DNA from: DATLYB01 sp964502525
GTDB lineage: Bacteria > Bacteroidota > Bacteroidia > Chitinophagales > CAIOSU01
Reading direction: 5' to 3'
Length of the DNA stretch: 57,919 bases
NCBI GenBank assembly: GCA_964502525.1
Contig: CAZCXH010000007.1
Location: 1 to 57,919, forward strand
Part shown: piece by piece, positions 1 to 9,023 of the stretch
How the letters are laid out: each line of letters opens with the position of its first letter
Numbering within the stretch: position 1 is the first letter of the stretch
The notes under the pieces: generated by a model
Databases searched by the model: none
What the model saw: only the letters and a program-made list of their open reading frames with translations
What the model was told of the DNA's origin: nothing
Position numbers and translations under genes: made by a program

Positions 1-1
1 T

Positions 2-946
2 GGCGGTGTTGACAGCACGTTCCTCGCCTACAAAGTCAAGGAATGGGGGTTAAAGCCGCTGGTTATCCACATTGACAACGGATGGAACTCGGAGCTTGCC
101 GTTAAGAATATTGAAACTGTTCTGAAAAAACTCGATCTCGAGCTGTACACCATCGTGCTCAATTGGAACCAGCTTCGCGATCTGCAACTGGCATTTTTTC
201 GTTCAGGAATAATTGACCTGGATATTCCCTCTGAGGTGGCGGCAACTGCCGCCCTTTTCAAGGCGGCAAAAAAGTTTAATCTGAAGTTTATTCTGACCGG
301 TCACAATACAGTTACCGAAGGCATTTTGCCGCCAAATTTCACCTCGCCTTACAAGTATGACACCATTGCGATCAGAGCCATCCACCGGAGATTCGGAAAA
401 GGATCCATCAAGGACCTGCAAATGGTTGGGTTTTTCCGTTTGCTTTACAATACCCGTATTTTGGGAATCAAGTTTGAAAGCCCGTTGAATTACATTGATT
501 ATGACAAGAACAAGATAAAGCAATTTATCATTGAAAATTTGGGCTGGCGCGACTATGGCTACAAGCATTACGAGAATATTTTCACGCGCTTTTACCAGGG
601 ATATATTTTGCCGGAGAAGTATCATATTGACAAGAGGAAGTCCCACTTATCCACCCTGATTTGCTCCGGGCAAATCAAGCGCGAAGAGGCGCTTGAGGAG
701 ATGAGCCGTCCTACCTATCCCAATGAGGATCTGCTGAGATCGGATAAACAGCTTTTTATCAGCAAGCTTGGCATCTCGCAAGGCGAATTCGATGACATTA
801 TGAAACAGCCTGCAAAGCAGCACAGTGATTATCCTTCCTACTATAAATATTATCTTGCGCTCCGTCCGTTTTGGCGCATGTATAAAAGATTGAAATTTGC
901 AATAAAGCCGCACGATGGCAAATCGCGATTAATCGCCAGGGTTTGA
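2..946 (+). CDS. N-acetyl sugar amidotransferase, WbpG/PseA type (5' end cut by window)
   Basis: The reading frame is open from base 2 and begins inside the PP-loop ATP-binding motif (GGVDSTF), so the first part of the protein lies outside the window. The family has an N-terminal cysteine-rich part before this loop, which cannot be seen here. Further family landmarks are HIDNGWNSELAV just after the loop, LTGHNTVTEG, and the mid-protein sequence GWRDYGYKHYENIFTRFYQG. Members of this family convert an N-acetyl group of a nucleotide-activated sugar to an acetamidino group, using ammonia supplied by HisH/HisF-like partners, in O-antigen or pseudaminic/legionaminic acid-type glycans. The partners would have to lie upstream. 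The stop codon overlaps the next start, so this is the first visible gene of a tightly packed glycan operon. The substrate is not known. Confidence 0.86.
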   Translation, partial: GGVDSTFLAYKVKEWGLKPLVIHIDNGWNSELAVKNIETVLKKLDLELYTIVLNWNQLRDLQLAFFRSGIIDLDIPSEVAATAALFKAAKKFNLKFILTGHNTVTEGILPPNFTSPYKYDTIAIRAIHRRFGKGSIKDLQMVGFFRLLYNTRILGIKFESPLNYIDYDKNKIKQFIIENLGWRDYGYKHYENIFTRFYQGYILPEKYHIDKRKSHLSTLICSGQIKREEALEEMSRPTYPNEDLLRSDKQLFISKLGISQGEFDDIMKQPAKQHSDYPSYYKYYLALRPFWRMYKRLKFAIKPHDGKSRLIARV

Positions 947-1548
947 CTCGTTGCTCAATCAGCATGCTGACGGGGATTTCAAAAAGACTTTTAGGAAAAC
1001 TGCGATACGAGCTGGCCAAACTCGTCAAACCGGAAATGATTGCCATTGGGAAAAACAATGGCACCGCATTAAAGGGAACTCGCGTCAGCAACTTTACGCA
1101 TATTTCATATCCCGAAAATTTGCTGCTGGGCAACCACGTGTTTATCGGACATTTCAACTACATAGACTGCTTTCGGAAAACCATCATTGAGGATGGGTGC
1201 CAGTTGTCCAATTACATCAGCATACTGAATCACAGCAGTCATTTTGCGCTGCGGCTTTATGGCGAAGCGTATCTCAATGAGAAGGATCATAAAGGCATGG
1301 TGGCGGGCGAAGTAAGAATAGGCAAATACACTTACATTGGACCGCACAGCGTAATCATGCCGGCAGTGGACATCGGGATGGGCAGCCTGGTGTCAGCCTT
1401 CAGCCTCCTTCCGGCAGGAAAGTTTCCCGATTTCTCCATCCTGAAAGGCAATCCCGCAAAAGTCATCGGAGACACGCGCAATCTTGACTCGCATCTGCTG
1501 GAAGAGAATCCCGGACTTAGAACGCATTATGAAAAATGGTCTAAATAA
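943..1548 (+). CDS. Hexapeptide-repeat (left-handed beta-helix) acyltransferase
   Basis: The protein is about 200 residues. Its isoleucine/valine/glycine-rich pattern (LLLGNHVFIGHFNYID, VRIGKYTYIGPHSVIMPAVDIG) and late SILKGNPAKVIGD segment are the standard signature of left-handed beta-helix O- or N-acyltransferases of the maltose/galactoside acetyltransferase type. GNPAKVIG normally marks the end of the helix. The enzyme is expected to transfer an acetyl or similar group from acyl-CoA to a sugar in the cytoplasm. A TTG at 943 overlaps the upstream TGA and would couple translation. An ATG at 964 in the same frame is an equally good start and leaves the helix intact. The position between a sugar amidotransferase and a FemAB-like gene suggests decoration of the same repeat unit. 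Confidence 0.8.
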   Translation: MTRCSISMLTGISKRLLGKLRYELAKLVKPEMIAIGKNNGTALKGTRVSNFTHISYPENLLLGNHVFIGHFNYIDCFRKTIIEDGCQLSNYISILNHSSHFALRLYGEAYLNEKDHKGMVAGEVRIGKYTYIGPHSVIMPAVDIGMGSLVSAFSLLPAGKFPDFSILKGNPAKVIGDTRNLDSHLLEENPGLRTHYEKWSK

Positions 1549-2558
1549 TGACCGCCTGGTTTGAATCAGAAGGCATTCCATATGATGAGCGGTTATTCCC
1601 GCCCGTTTTCATGCGCTCCTATCTTCAATTTCAGAAGTCGCTTGGATTCCAAACGGTCATTGCAGGCGACTCACGGGGCGCCTTCGCTCCGCTGATAGTG
1701 AAAAAAAAATACACCTTCAAGGTGGGGAGGTTCTTGTATAAACCGGTCAAGGCTTCCGGTGAACTTGATCCGAATGAGGAAAAACTATTCCTCGAAGAAA
1801 TGAAAATTTTCCTTGCGGAAAAAAACCTTGCGGATGCGCTGCTTGCTCCGCTGCATATCTGCGTCTTTCACGGTTTGCCTGAGATTGCTCTTGCTGCGCC
1901 ACTCGGAATTATAAGAGTTGATTTGAAAAATAAAATGGAAGAGGAGGTATTTTCAAAATTTCAGCCGCGCTACCGGACGGTGATCCGCAAGGCGGAACGC
2001 GACAAGGTGCGGATTGAATTTGGAACGCATGTCTTCGATGACTTCTGCCGGCTATACCGGGAAACTCAAAGCCGCGAGGGCGCCATTGGCGACTCCCGTG
2101 AACTCATCACGGAGATGGAACGATTTCTTGGAAACAATCACATTCAGTGTGGCGTGGCGTATGTGGGTAATAAACCCGATGCAGCCCTTTTCAACATTTA
2201 TAATTCCCTGGAGGCTTACTACCTCTATGGCGGAACTGCATCGCCTACGCTTCATGACGGCTCATTCAAACTGTTGCAATGGGAAGCAATGCGCCAACTG
2301 CTGCAAAAAGGCGTGGGCAGGTATTGCCTGGGGGGAGCGCGCAGAGGAAAAATTGAAGGCACCAAATTTCAACGCATCATTGAATTTAAAATGCGCTTTG
2401 GCGCGGAAATAGAAGAGGGCTACCATATTATCATGCCCGTAACTCCGAAGTATAGACTGTACCAAAACTTGATGAAAGCGTATCTCAGGCTCAAGGGCCT
2501 TAAAGATCAAAGTGACACGATGCCATTCAAGCCTGCGTCTTCATTTAAACCCGCATGA
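1548..2558 (+). CDS. FemAB/GNAT-like acyl- or aminoacyltransferase
   Basis: The 336-residue protein resembles FemAB-like/'GNAT family' proteins of polysaccharide clusters. The segment FQPRYRTVIRKAERDKVRIE matches the conserved point where these proteins enter the second acyltransferase fold, and the region YYLYGGTASPTLHDGSFKLL, followed by YCLGGARRG, resembles the family's substrate-binding core. FemAB proteins add amino acids from aminoacyl-tRNA to peptidoglycan. In glycan gene clusters the same fold is usually taken to acylate amino sugars. The ATG shares its first base with the upstream stop (TAATG), which indicates translational coupling. The exact donor and acceptor cannot be told from sequence alone. 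Confidence 0.7.
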   Translation: MTAWFESEGIPYDERLFPPVFMRSYLQFQKSLGFQTVIAGDSRGAFAPLIVKKKYTFKVGRFLYKPVKASGELDPNEEKLFLEEMKIFLAEKNLADALLAPLHICVFHGLPEIALAAPLGIIRVDLKNKMEEEVFSKFQPRYRTVIRKAERDKVRIEFGTHVFDDFCRLYRETQSREGAIGDSRELITEMERFLGNNHIQCGVAYVGNKPDAALFNIYNSLEAYYLYGGTASPTLHDGSFKLLQWEAMRQLLQKGVGRYCLGGARRGKIEGTKFQRIIEFKMRFGAEIEEGYHIIMPVTPKYRLYQNLMKAYLRLKGLKDQSDTMPFKPASSFKPA

Positions 2559-3577
2559 AGCAACTCGCATTTTTAAACACGTTCGACTACGAGCTATACC
2601 TCGGCAAAAACAGCGGCACTGCTGAAAACTGCGTGCTGAAGCCGACCGAACTGCTGCTTCGCATTTTACAAGAACATCAATTGCCTTCTATTTTTTTTAT
2701 TGATGCCACTTACCTGTTTCGATTAAAAGAGATGTCGGCAGGTTACCCGGAGGCGATAAAAGATTATGATTCGATTTGTTTTCAGTTAAGCCAGATCAAA
2801 AAACAGGGGCACAAAATTTATCTGCACCTTCACCCGCACTGGGTTGACGGACAGTATAATCCCAAAACCAACAAATGGAATCTTGCTGACAAACGCCATT
2901 TCAGCTTAAGCAGCCTGGATGACGCCCAGCGTGAAGAAGTTTTCAGCGGGGCTTATAGCGTTCTTGCAGAAATCACTGGCGGCATCATCGAAGGCTTTCG
3001 CGCAGGCGGCCTCTACGCGCAGCCGTTTTCCTATTTTCATCCCCTGTTCAAAAAACATGGAATTAAATATGAATTCAGCGTCCTGCGCGGAGCATTCAGC
3101 AAGGAGGCTGATGGTTTTTCTTTCGACTTCAAAAACCACCCCGCGCAGTTCGCCTACCGTTTTGAAGAGGATATACTGAAGAAAAAACCCAGGGGCGCAT
3201 TCATTGAGTTCTCGGTGAACACCGTTGAAATCCCTTTCACCTACCGGGTCGCAAATCGGGTTGCGAATAAGCTGTTTTCAGGAAAAAGCGATGATGCGCG
3301 GTTTGGCGATGGCGCGCCCACCGGCAACAGAATATACTTTCATGCGCAGTCGAAAAACACAACCATAGAAACGCTGGGAATTGAAAACCTCTCGCTCGTG
3401 AAGGCTCAGCTTTATTTTGCGGAAGCCTCAAAGCATGGCTATATCCACCTGCTTTCTCATCCCAAGCTTGTCAGTGTGCGTGCGCTTGAAATCTATAACG
3501 GATTCCTCGAAAAATTAAAAGGGAAATTTGAGGTGGTAACTGATTTGAATTCCATTTTAAAAATGCAAGCCGCATAA
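2555..3577 (+). CDS. Polysaccharide deacetylase-like (NodB-fold) protein
   Basis: The 340-residue protein looks like a divergent member of the glycoside hydrolase/deacetylase beta/alpha-barrel group. An early acidic strand (AFLNTFDYELYLG) could supply the metal-binding Asp, the segment GHKIYLHLHPHW carries an H-x-H-x-H cluster at the usual place of the metal-binding histidines, and GFRAGG is the typical Arg-containing strand that follows. Members remove N- or O-acetyl groups from glycans using a divalent metal. The ATG overlaps the upstream stop (ATGA). The metal-site assignment is my reading of the motifs. A second, more canonical deacetylase is encoded later in the operon at 8042-9013. Confidence 0.6.
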   Translation: MKQLAFLNTFDYELYLGKNSGTAENCVLKPTELLLRILQEHQLPSIFFIDATYLFRLKEMSAGYPEAIKDYDSICFQLSQIKKQGHKIYLHLHPHWVDGQYNPKTNKWNLADKRHFSLSSLDDAQREEVFSGAYSVLAEITGGIIEGFRAGGLYAQPFSYFHPLFKKHGIKYEFSVLRGAFSKEADGFSFDFKNHPAQFAYRFEEDILKKKPRGAFIEFSVNTVEIPFTYRVANRVANKLFSGKSDDARFGDGAPTGNRIYFHAQSKNTTIETLGIENLSLVKAQLYFAEASKHGYIHLLSHPKLVSVRALEIYNGFLEKLKGKFEVVTDLNSILKMQAA

Positions 3578-3583
3578 AACCGG

Positions 3584-4876
3584 ATGCAGCAGATTCTCAT
3601 CATCGCCTACTTCTTCCCTCCCTGCAACCTCACCGCTTCGCAGCGCCCTTATTCATGGGCGAAATATCTTCCGGAGTTCGGTTATGACCCCATCGTCATT
3701 ACGCGTAATTGGGATATCAAAATCGGTTCGAACCTTGATATGTCGCGTGATGCGGGCGAAGCTGACCGTTTTGAAGAAAAGGAGGGATTCAAGGTATGGC
3801 ACATGCAATACCGCGGCAACCTGCGCGATCGCTTTTTTGTGAAATACGGATACGAAAAGCATGCCGTCTTCCGAAAGGCGTTGACATTTTTTGAGTTAAC
3901 ATTTCAGAATTTCTTCATCAGTCATTTGCCTTATTATAATATCTGCACAAAAGCGAGGGATCTGCTGAAGGAAAACCCAGGGATCACAAAAATGATCATC
4001 ACCGCCAACCCTTTCGCCACTTTCCATTTCGGCTATCTTCTGAAAAAAGAATTTCCCAGGATGAAATGGGTTGCCGACTACCGAGACGATTGGACAACCA
4101 CTGAATTGATTAATTCTCGTTCTTTAATCGAAAGATTTGTCCACCGCATGGAACATAAGAGCGAGCGGAAGTGGGTTTCCAACGCAAGCTGCATCACTTC
4201 GATTTCCAGTCATTACGTTGCAAAAATTTCATCACACGTCAGCAAACCGGGGCATGTTATTCTGAACGGTTATTCGGAAGATGTTGAAGGGCCGAACTTA
4301 GCGCCTGCGGATGCATCTGCTTACGTTATCAATTACACCGGCAGCCTTTACGATACCCAGCCCGTGGAGTTGTTTCTGGAGGCGTTCAAGATTTTAAAAG
4401 AGAAATTTGCAGAGAAAATAAAACTGAAGCTGCAATTTCCGGGATTGGCGTATGACAAGAAGCAAGAGCAGCGCGTTCGGAAAGGAGTGAACGGATTTGA
4501 GCGCGATGTTGCCATTGCGGAGCGGATGCCCAGGAATGAGGTGTTGGAGTGGCAAAGGAAGGCGAACCTCATGCTGATGTTCGGGCACACCGGTTTAAAA
4601 GGTATTTCTTCCAGCAAGTTGTATGAGTATGTCGGCTTGCGGAAAAAGGTGCTGCTGGTTTGCAATGACCATGACATTATGGAAGAGATTCTAAACAGTA
4701 CCGGGCTTGGGATTATATGCGGCACAGTGGATGAAATTGTGCGGGCTTTGACCGGAGAAATCGAAAATTTCATCAATCAACCGCATCGGCAAATTAATTT
4801 CAATGAAACTGCTGTAAGAAGTTATTCAAGAAAAAATCAAGTTCATCATCTTGCGGAAATCTTAAATCATCTCTGA
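3584..4876 (+). CDS. Glycosyltransferase family 4-like protein
   Basis: The 430-residue protein begins with QILIIAYFFPPCNLTASQRP, the typical N-terminal strand and loop of GT-B glycosyltransferases of family 4, where the acceptor is bound. The C-terminal half has VINYTGSLYDTQPVELFLEA, the start of the donor-binding domain, and ISSSKLYEYVGLRKKVL, which occupies the place of the E-x7-E donor-sugar motif and is only partly conserved. The enzyme would add a sugar from a nucleotide donor to a lipid-linked oligosaccharide at the inner face of the membrane. It starts six bases after the deacetylase-like gene and ends exactly where the epimerase gene begins, so all three are clearly co-transcribed. 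Confidence 0.8.
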   Translation: MQQILIIAYFFPPCNLTASQRPYSWAKYLPEFGYDPIVITRNWDIKIGSNLDMSRDAGEADRFEEKEGFKVWHMQYRGNLRDRFFVKYGYEKHAVFRKALTFFELTFQNFFISHLPYYNICTKARDLLKENPGITKMIITANPFATFHFGYLLKKEFPRMKWVADYRDDWTTTELINSRSLIERFVHRMEHKSERKWVSNASCITSISSHYVAKISSHVSKPGHVILNGYSEDVEGPNLAPADASAYVINYTGSLYDTQPVELFLEAFKILKEKFAEKIKLKLQFPGLAYDKKQEQRVRKGVNGFERDVAIAERMPRNEVLEWQRKANLMLMFGHTGLKGISSSKLYEYVGLRKKVLLVCNDHDIMEEILNSTGLGIICGTVDEIVRALTGEIENFINQPHRQINFNETAVRSYSRKNQVHHLAEILNHL

Positions 4877-5974
4877 GTGAAAAAAATTCTTACCTGCGTG
4901 GGCACACGCCCCAATTTCATCAAGGTGATGAAGCTGCGCAAGCTGCTGGAGAAACGCGGCTTTGAGTACAAGCTGCTGCACACAGGACAACACTTTGATG
5001 ATAACATGAGCCGCATTTTTTTCGATCAGCTTAAATTAGGCGAACCTGATTTTTATCTCGGCATTGGCGGAGGCTCGAACAACGAGGTGGTGGGAAGAAT
5101 CATCAAAGAAGTTGATCCTGTCATCAGCCAATACAAGCCTGATCTTGTGATTGTTCCGGGAGATGTCAACTCCACCTTTGCCTGCTCGTTTGCCGCTGCG
5201 TCACACAATATTCCTGTTGCGCATATCGAAAGCGGATTGCGCAGTTTCGACCGCACCATGCCGGAAGAGCGGAACCGCATTCTCACCGATCATCTTGCTT
5301 CGCTCCTTTTTGTCACCGAACAGATTGGCGTTCAGCAGTTGCAGCATGAAGGCATTGAGGAAGATAAGATCAGATTGGTGGGCAATACGATCGTTGATGC
5401 GCTGATGACAATGATGCCTTTGGTGAACAAGTCGAAAGTGCTGAAGGAAACCGGAATCAACGGCAAGTATTGCCTGGTTACCTTCCATCGCCCGGTGAAT
5501 GTGGATTCGTTTGATGCGCTGAAGAAGGTAGTTGAGATTCTGAAGGGAGTATCGAAGAAAGTTCAAGTGGTTTTCCCCGTGCATCCCCGAACGATGGGCA
5601 GGTTGAACGAATGGAAACTGCTCGACAAAATAAAAGGAAGCGACATCCTCCTCACGGAGCCGAAAGGCTATATTGATTTTCTGAAATTGGTGAAGGAAAG
5701 CAGTTGCGTTATCAGCGATTCGGGTGGCGTGCAGATTGAAACTTCATTCCTTGATATCCCGTGCTTCACCGTGCGGAGAACTACAGAATTGAAAATCACC
5801 ATCGAACAGGGTACTAATACATTAGTTGAACTGATACCGAAGGTGGTAGTCGAAATGGTGCGTCATGCGCTGGAAGGAGAAAGAAAAAAATCGGTAAAAA
5901 CCCCATTGTGGGACGGGAAAACATCCGATAGAATTGCAGAGGAGATTGCAGGTTTCTTCAATCAATATGGATAG
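4877..5974 (+). CDS. wecB: Non-hydrolysing UDP-N-acetylglucosamine 2-epimerase
   Basis: The 365-residue protein has the full family outline: ILTCVGTRPNFIKVMKL at the N-terminus, LLHTGQHFDDNMS, VPGDVNSTFACSFAA, HIESGLRSFDRTMPEERNR with the catalytic acidic residues, and the UDP-binding SDSGGVQIE near residue 280. It interconverts UDP-GlcNAc and UDP-ManNAc, or an equivalent diacetamido sugar, and feeds the glycan made by this operon. The usual T-H-R-x-E-N segment reads TFHRPVNVD here, a variant found in a subgroup of the family. The start is GTG directly after the upstream TGA. The last eight bases overlap the next gene. Confidence 0.9.
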   Translation: MKKILTCVGTRPNFIKVMKLRKLLEKRGFEYKLLHTGQHFDDNMSRIFFDQLKLGEPDFYLGIGGGSNNEVVGRIIKEVDPVISQYKPDLVIVPGDVNSTFACSFAAASHNIPVAHIESGLRSFDRTMPEERNRILTDHLASLLFVTEQIGVQQLQHEGIEEDKIRLVGNTIVDALMTMMPLVNKSKVLKETGINGKYCLVTFHRPVNVDSFDALKKVVEILKGVSKKVQVVFPVHPRTMGRLNEWKLLDKIKGSDILLTEPKGYIDFLKLVKESSCVISDSGGVQIETSFLDIPCFTVRRTTELKITIEQGTNTLVELIPKVVVEMVRHALEGERKKSVKTPLWDGKTSDRIAEEIAGFFNQYG

Positions 5975-6848
5975 TCCGTTTTTCACGGTAATCATTCCCA
6001 CCTATAATCGGGCTCATTTAATCAAACGGCCGATTGAAAGCGTGATTGCACAGACTTTCCCGTCATGGGAATTGATCATCGTAGATGATGGTTCAACAGA
6101 CAATTCAGAACAGGCTGTAAAATCCTTTTCTGACAATCGCATCCGGTACATCTTCCAAAAAAATCAGGAACGCAGCGCTGCGCGCAACACTGGTATCCAA
6201 AACGCACAGGGGCAATACATCTGTTTTCTTGACAGCGATGATTACTATTTGCCCAATCATCTTGAATCATTTCGCAAAAAAATAGAAGCGGAAAATTTTC
6301 CGGTTGCGGTGATCTATTGCGACACGGTGGAAGATAATAACGGTAAATTGATAAGAGCGCCAGCGCCAGTGATTCACGCCCGTAATAATGTGGAGTGGGT
6401 GGTGCAAATGACGCTTGGAACGCCACGCACATGTACGCATCGCAGCATTTTGGAGAAACACAGGTTTGATCCATCCATTACAGTTGGGGAAGATGTGGAT
6501 TTATGGGTGAGGGCGCTGAAGGAATACCCTGTAATTTATAATAATGACTGTACGGTAGCCTTCGTGTCTCACGGTGGAAGAACGGTTGATATTTCGAGCG
6601 AGCGAAGCTTTAAAGCGCATGTAAGTTTGATGGAGAAAATAATTTCGGAAGATACGGATGGATATATTTCAGGAACAGTGCGGAGGGCGATTTTATCGAA
6701 CGCCTGGTTTCGAATGGGGCAGCATTATAATTTTTCCGGTAAAAGGGCTAAAACGTTTACCGCTTTTTTCCGCTCGCTGATGATTGCTCCCCTCGTCAGG
6801 ACAAAAGAAAAGCTCTACCTTCTGCTTCAGCAGTTTTTTCTAACATAG
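5967..6848 (+). CDS. Family 2 glycosyltransferase
   Basis: The 293-residue protein has a GT-A fold signature: FTVIIPTYNRAHLIKRPIES, then IIVDDGSTDNSEQAV for nucleotide binding, ERSAARNTGIQNAQGQYICF, and the metal-binding LDSDDYY. A later VGEDVDLWVRALK carries the ED motif of the catalytic base region. I chose the ATG at 5967 over an in-frame TTG at 5934 because the fold begins directly after it and extra residues before it are not conserved in the family. It overlaps the epimerase gene by eight bases. The enzyme transfers one sugar of the surface glycan; donor and linkage are unknown. Confidence 0.86.
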   Translation: MDSPFFTVIIPTYNRAHLIKRPIESVIAQTFPSWELIIVDDGSTDNSEQAVKSFSDNRIRYIFQKNQERSAARNTGIQNAQGQYICFLDSDDYYLPNHLESFRKKIEAENFPVAVIYCDTVEDNNGKLIRAPAPVIHARNNVEWVVQMTLGTPRTCTHRSILEKHRFDPSITVGEDVDLWVRALKEYPVIYNNDCTVAFVSHGGRTVDISSERSFKAHVSLMEKIISEDTDGYISGTVRRAILSNAWFRMGQHYNFSGKRAKTFTAFFRSLMIAPLVRTKEKLYLLLQQFFLT

Positions 6849-6881
6849 AATGTTGTTCTCATTTAGAAAGCATACAGCGGC

Positions 6882-8039
6882 ATGAGCCAAAGGCTAAAAA
6901 TATTGCAAGTGGTTCCTTGCCTTGGCAGAGGCGGAGCCGAGCGGATGGTTACGGATATCAGCAACGAGCTTTCAAAGCGTGGCGCTGATGTCACGATTTT
7001 AAACCTGCGCGACAGCATTGGTTACGATCTTAACCCGGATGTGAAGCGGAAAGTGATTTCCGCCCGGTATATTCCTTCCCTGACCGGCAAACCTGTTTCT
7101 GAATTAAGTGAATACAACGATTTTGTCAACCGCCTGAAACCCGATATCATCCACTCGCACCTGTTCGCCACAGAGATAATAACAAGGCAGACGCTTCTTC
7201 CAGGGACAGTGTATTTCACACACCTGCATGATAATATGCCGCAGTTTAGAAACTTCTCACCCGGTACTCTTTTTAATAAATCAGAACTTGCCGTGTTCTA
7301 TGAAAAAAAATTGATGATCAGGCAGTACCGGAAGTGCTTGAATAACTTCATCGCAATCTCCTCCGACACTGCTGATTTTTTCAGGCGGTGTTTGCCCCGC
7401 GACCTGCGCCAGAGGATAACGGTATTGTTCAACGCCATAGTGGTTGAGCGTTTTTCGAGCCCTGCTCGAAAAGCGCTGTCAGAGCCCTATCGTCTGGTGA
7501 CCACAGGGAATCTGGTAGATAAAAAAAACCATGTTTTCCTTGTGGACGTGGTTAGAATTTTAATTGAAAGGGGTTTAAAGGTGCGTCTCGACATTCTTGG
7601 GGGCGAAGGACCCAACAGGGAGAAGATACAGCGGAAGATTGCCGAAAGCGGCATGCGCGATCATATCACCATGCGGGGGAATGTTGAACGGGTGGAGGAT
7701 TACCTTCGCCAGGCTCATATCTATGTTCATCCTGCGCTTTACGAGCCTTTCGGTCTGGCCATACTGGAGGGAATGGCGGCAGGCTTACCTTGCGTGATGC
7801 TTGATGGCAGGGGTAATCGTGATATTGCCGAAGAAGGCAAAAACGGATTCCTGGTAACTGAAAAATCGCCAATGGTATTTGCTGAAAGAGTCGAACGGCT
7901 CATCCGAAATCCTAAATTGTATGAGGATACTTCAAATTACGCGGCTGCTTTTGCAAAAAAATTTGATATGAAAGAATACGCGACAAAACTGATCGGTTGC
8001 TATCAGAGCGCTCTGGATAATCTTCATCAAGGGAACTAA
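6882..8039 (+). CDS. Family 4 glycosyltransferase
   Basis: The 385-residue protein is a canonical GT-B family 4 enzyme. Residues 5-20 read LKILQVVPCLGRGGAERMV, with the glycine-rich acceptor loop. The Rossmann domain of the C-terminal half starts at YRLVTTGNLVDKKNH, contains LDILGGEGPNREKIQ, and ends with the donor-sugar motif PALYEPFGLAILEGMAAGLP, whose two glutamates are the E-x7-E pair. It follows the family 2 transferase after 33 bases and precedes the deacetylase by two. It probably adds a later sugar to the same lipid-linked repeat unit. Confidence 0.88.
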   Translation: MSQRLKILQVVPCLGRGGAERMVTDISNELSKRGADVTILNLRDSIGYDLNPDVKRKVISARYIPSLTGKPVSELSEYNDFVNRLKPDIIHSHLFATEIITRQTLLPGTVYFTHLHDNMPQFRNFSPGTLFNKSELAVFYEKKLMIRQYRKCLNNFIAISSDTADFFRRCLPRDLRQRITVLFNAIVVERFSSPARKALSEPYRLVTTGNLVDKKNHVFLVDVVRILIERGLKVRLDILGGEGPNREKIQRKIAESGMRDHITMRGNVERVEDYLRQAHIYVHPALYEPFGLAILEGMAAGLPCVMLDGRGNRDIAEEGKNGFLVTEKSPMVFAERVERLIRNPKLYEDTSNYAAAFAKKFDMKEYATKLIGCYQSALDNLHQGN

Positions 8040-8041
8040 AA

Positions 8042-9013
8042 ATGAGGGTGCAAAGAATTTTAAGCGAAGTTGCCTTCAGCGCCTTTCCCACGGGCGCATT
8101 ATGGCTCAACCGTTTCTCCAACATCATCCTGATGTATCACGGGGTTGACAGCACGGGCAGCACAAAATTCAACAGCAGGCATGCGGGAGTGCAATGTTTT
8201 GAAAAGCATATAGCGTTTATGAAAGGAAATTTCCACGTTATACCGCTCGCTGATTTTTTTAATAAAAAATTCAAAGCCGGAAAAATCAACGTTGCACTTA
8301 CCTTCGATGACGGCTATCTGAATAATTTGAAATATGCCTTGCCGGTGGTTGAAAAATACCAAGTGCCCGTATCATGGTTCATAACAGGACTCAACCAAAC
8401 GGATACCCCGGCAATATGGGCTGACATATTGAATATTGCGGAAAAGCTAACCGACAAACCTGTCAGGATAGATGAAGAACTGTTTGAACACAAGCAGGGG
8501 GCTTATCAATCAACCGCAACGGGATACACGCTTTTCGAAACCGTAAAAAAGCACAAGCCGGGGTTTGAGTTCAAGCAGAAAATGGTGAGAGCATTCATGG
8601 AAATCGTTGACTTCAAAAACCGGAATGATCTGTCTGATTATTGGATGCTGATGAATGACGAGGAAATCAGAAAAGCGTCTCAATCGGAATACATTGAAAT
8701 CGGCAGTCATGGATTTTTCCATAACAACCTCGGAAATATTCCCCTTGAAGATGCCGGAGATGAATTGAGGAAATCTAAGAGCTATCTTGAAAACATCACC
8801 CAGAAAGAAGTGGTGTCGCTGGCATATCCGGACGGTTCCTACTCTGAAGACGTAAAGTCTGCCGCAGCATCCATCGGTTTTAAATACCAGCTTGCGGCTG
8901 ACGGATTTCTTTTACCCGGTGATGAAGATGACTCCCGTATCCGTGACCGGGCAGGCATCTATACCTGCGGAAGGTGCGGTAATCAACTTTTTGACGCGAT
9001 GAGGAGGCGTTGA
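8042..9013 (+). CDS. Polysaccharide deacetylase (NodB homology domain)
   Basis: The 323-residue protein shows the full NodB signature: ILMYHGVDS near the N-terminus, VALTFDDGYLNNL with the two aspartates for catalysis and metal binding, YIEIGSHGFFHNNL with the H-x3-H metal ligands, and LAYPDGSY, the third conserved motif. This predicts removal of acetyl groups from a sugar by a metal-dependent mechanism. It lacks an obvious signal peptide, so action on a cytoplasmic intermediate is possible. It starts two bases after the upstream stop. Together with the acetyltransferases of the operon it suggests that the acetylation pattern of the glycan is edited. Confidence 0.87.
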   Translation: MRVQRILSEVAFSAFPTGALWLNRFSNIILMYHGVDSTGSTKFNSRHAGVQCFEKHIAFMKGNFHVIPLADFFNKKFKAGKINVALTFDDGYLNNLKYALPVVEKYQVPVSWFITGLNQTDTPAIWADILNIAEKLTDKPVRIDEELFEHKQGAYQSTATGYTLFETVKKHKPGFEFKQKMVRAFMEIVDFKNRNDLSDYWMLMNDEEIRKASQSEYIEIGSHGFFHNNLGNIPLEDAGDELRKSKSYLENITQKEVVSLAYPDGSYSEDVKSAAASIGFKYQLAADGFLLPGDEDDSRIRDRAGIYTCGRCGNQLFDAMRRR

Positions 9014-9023
9014 AGGATTTAAC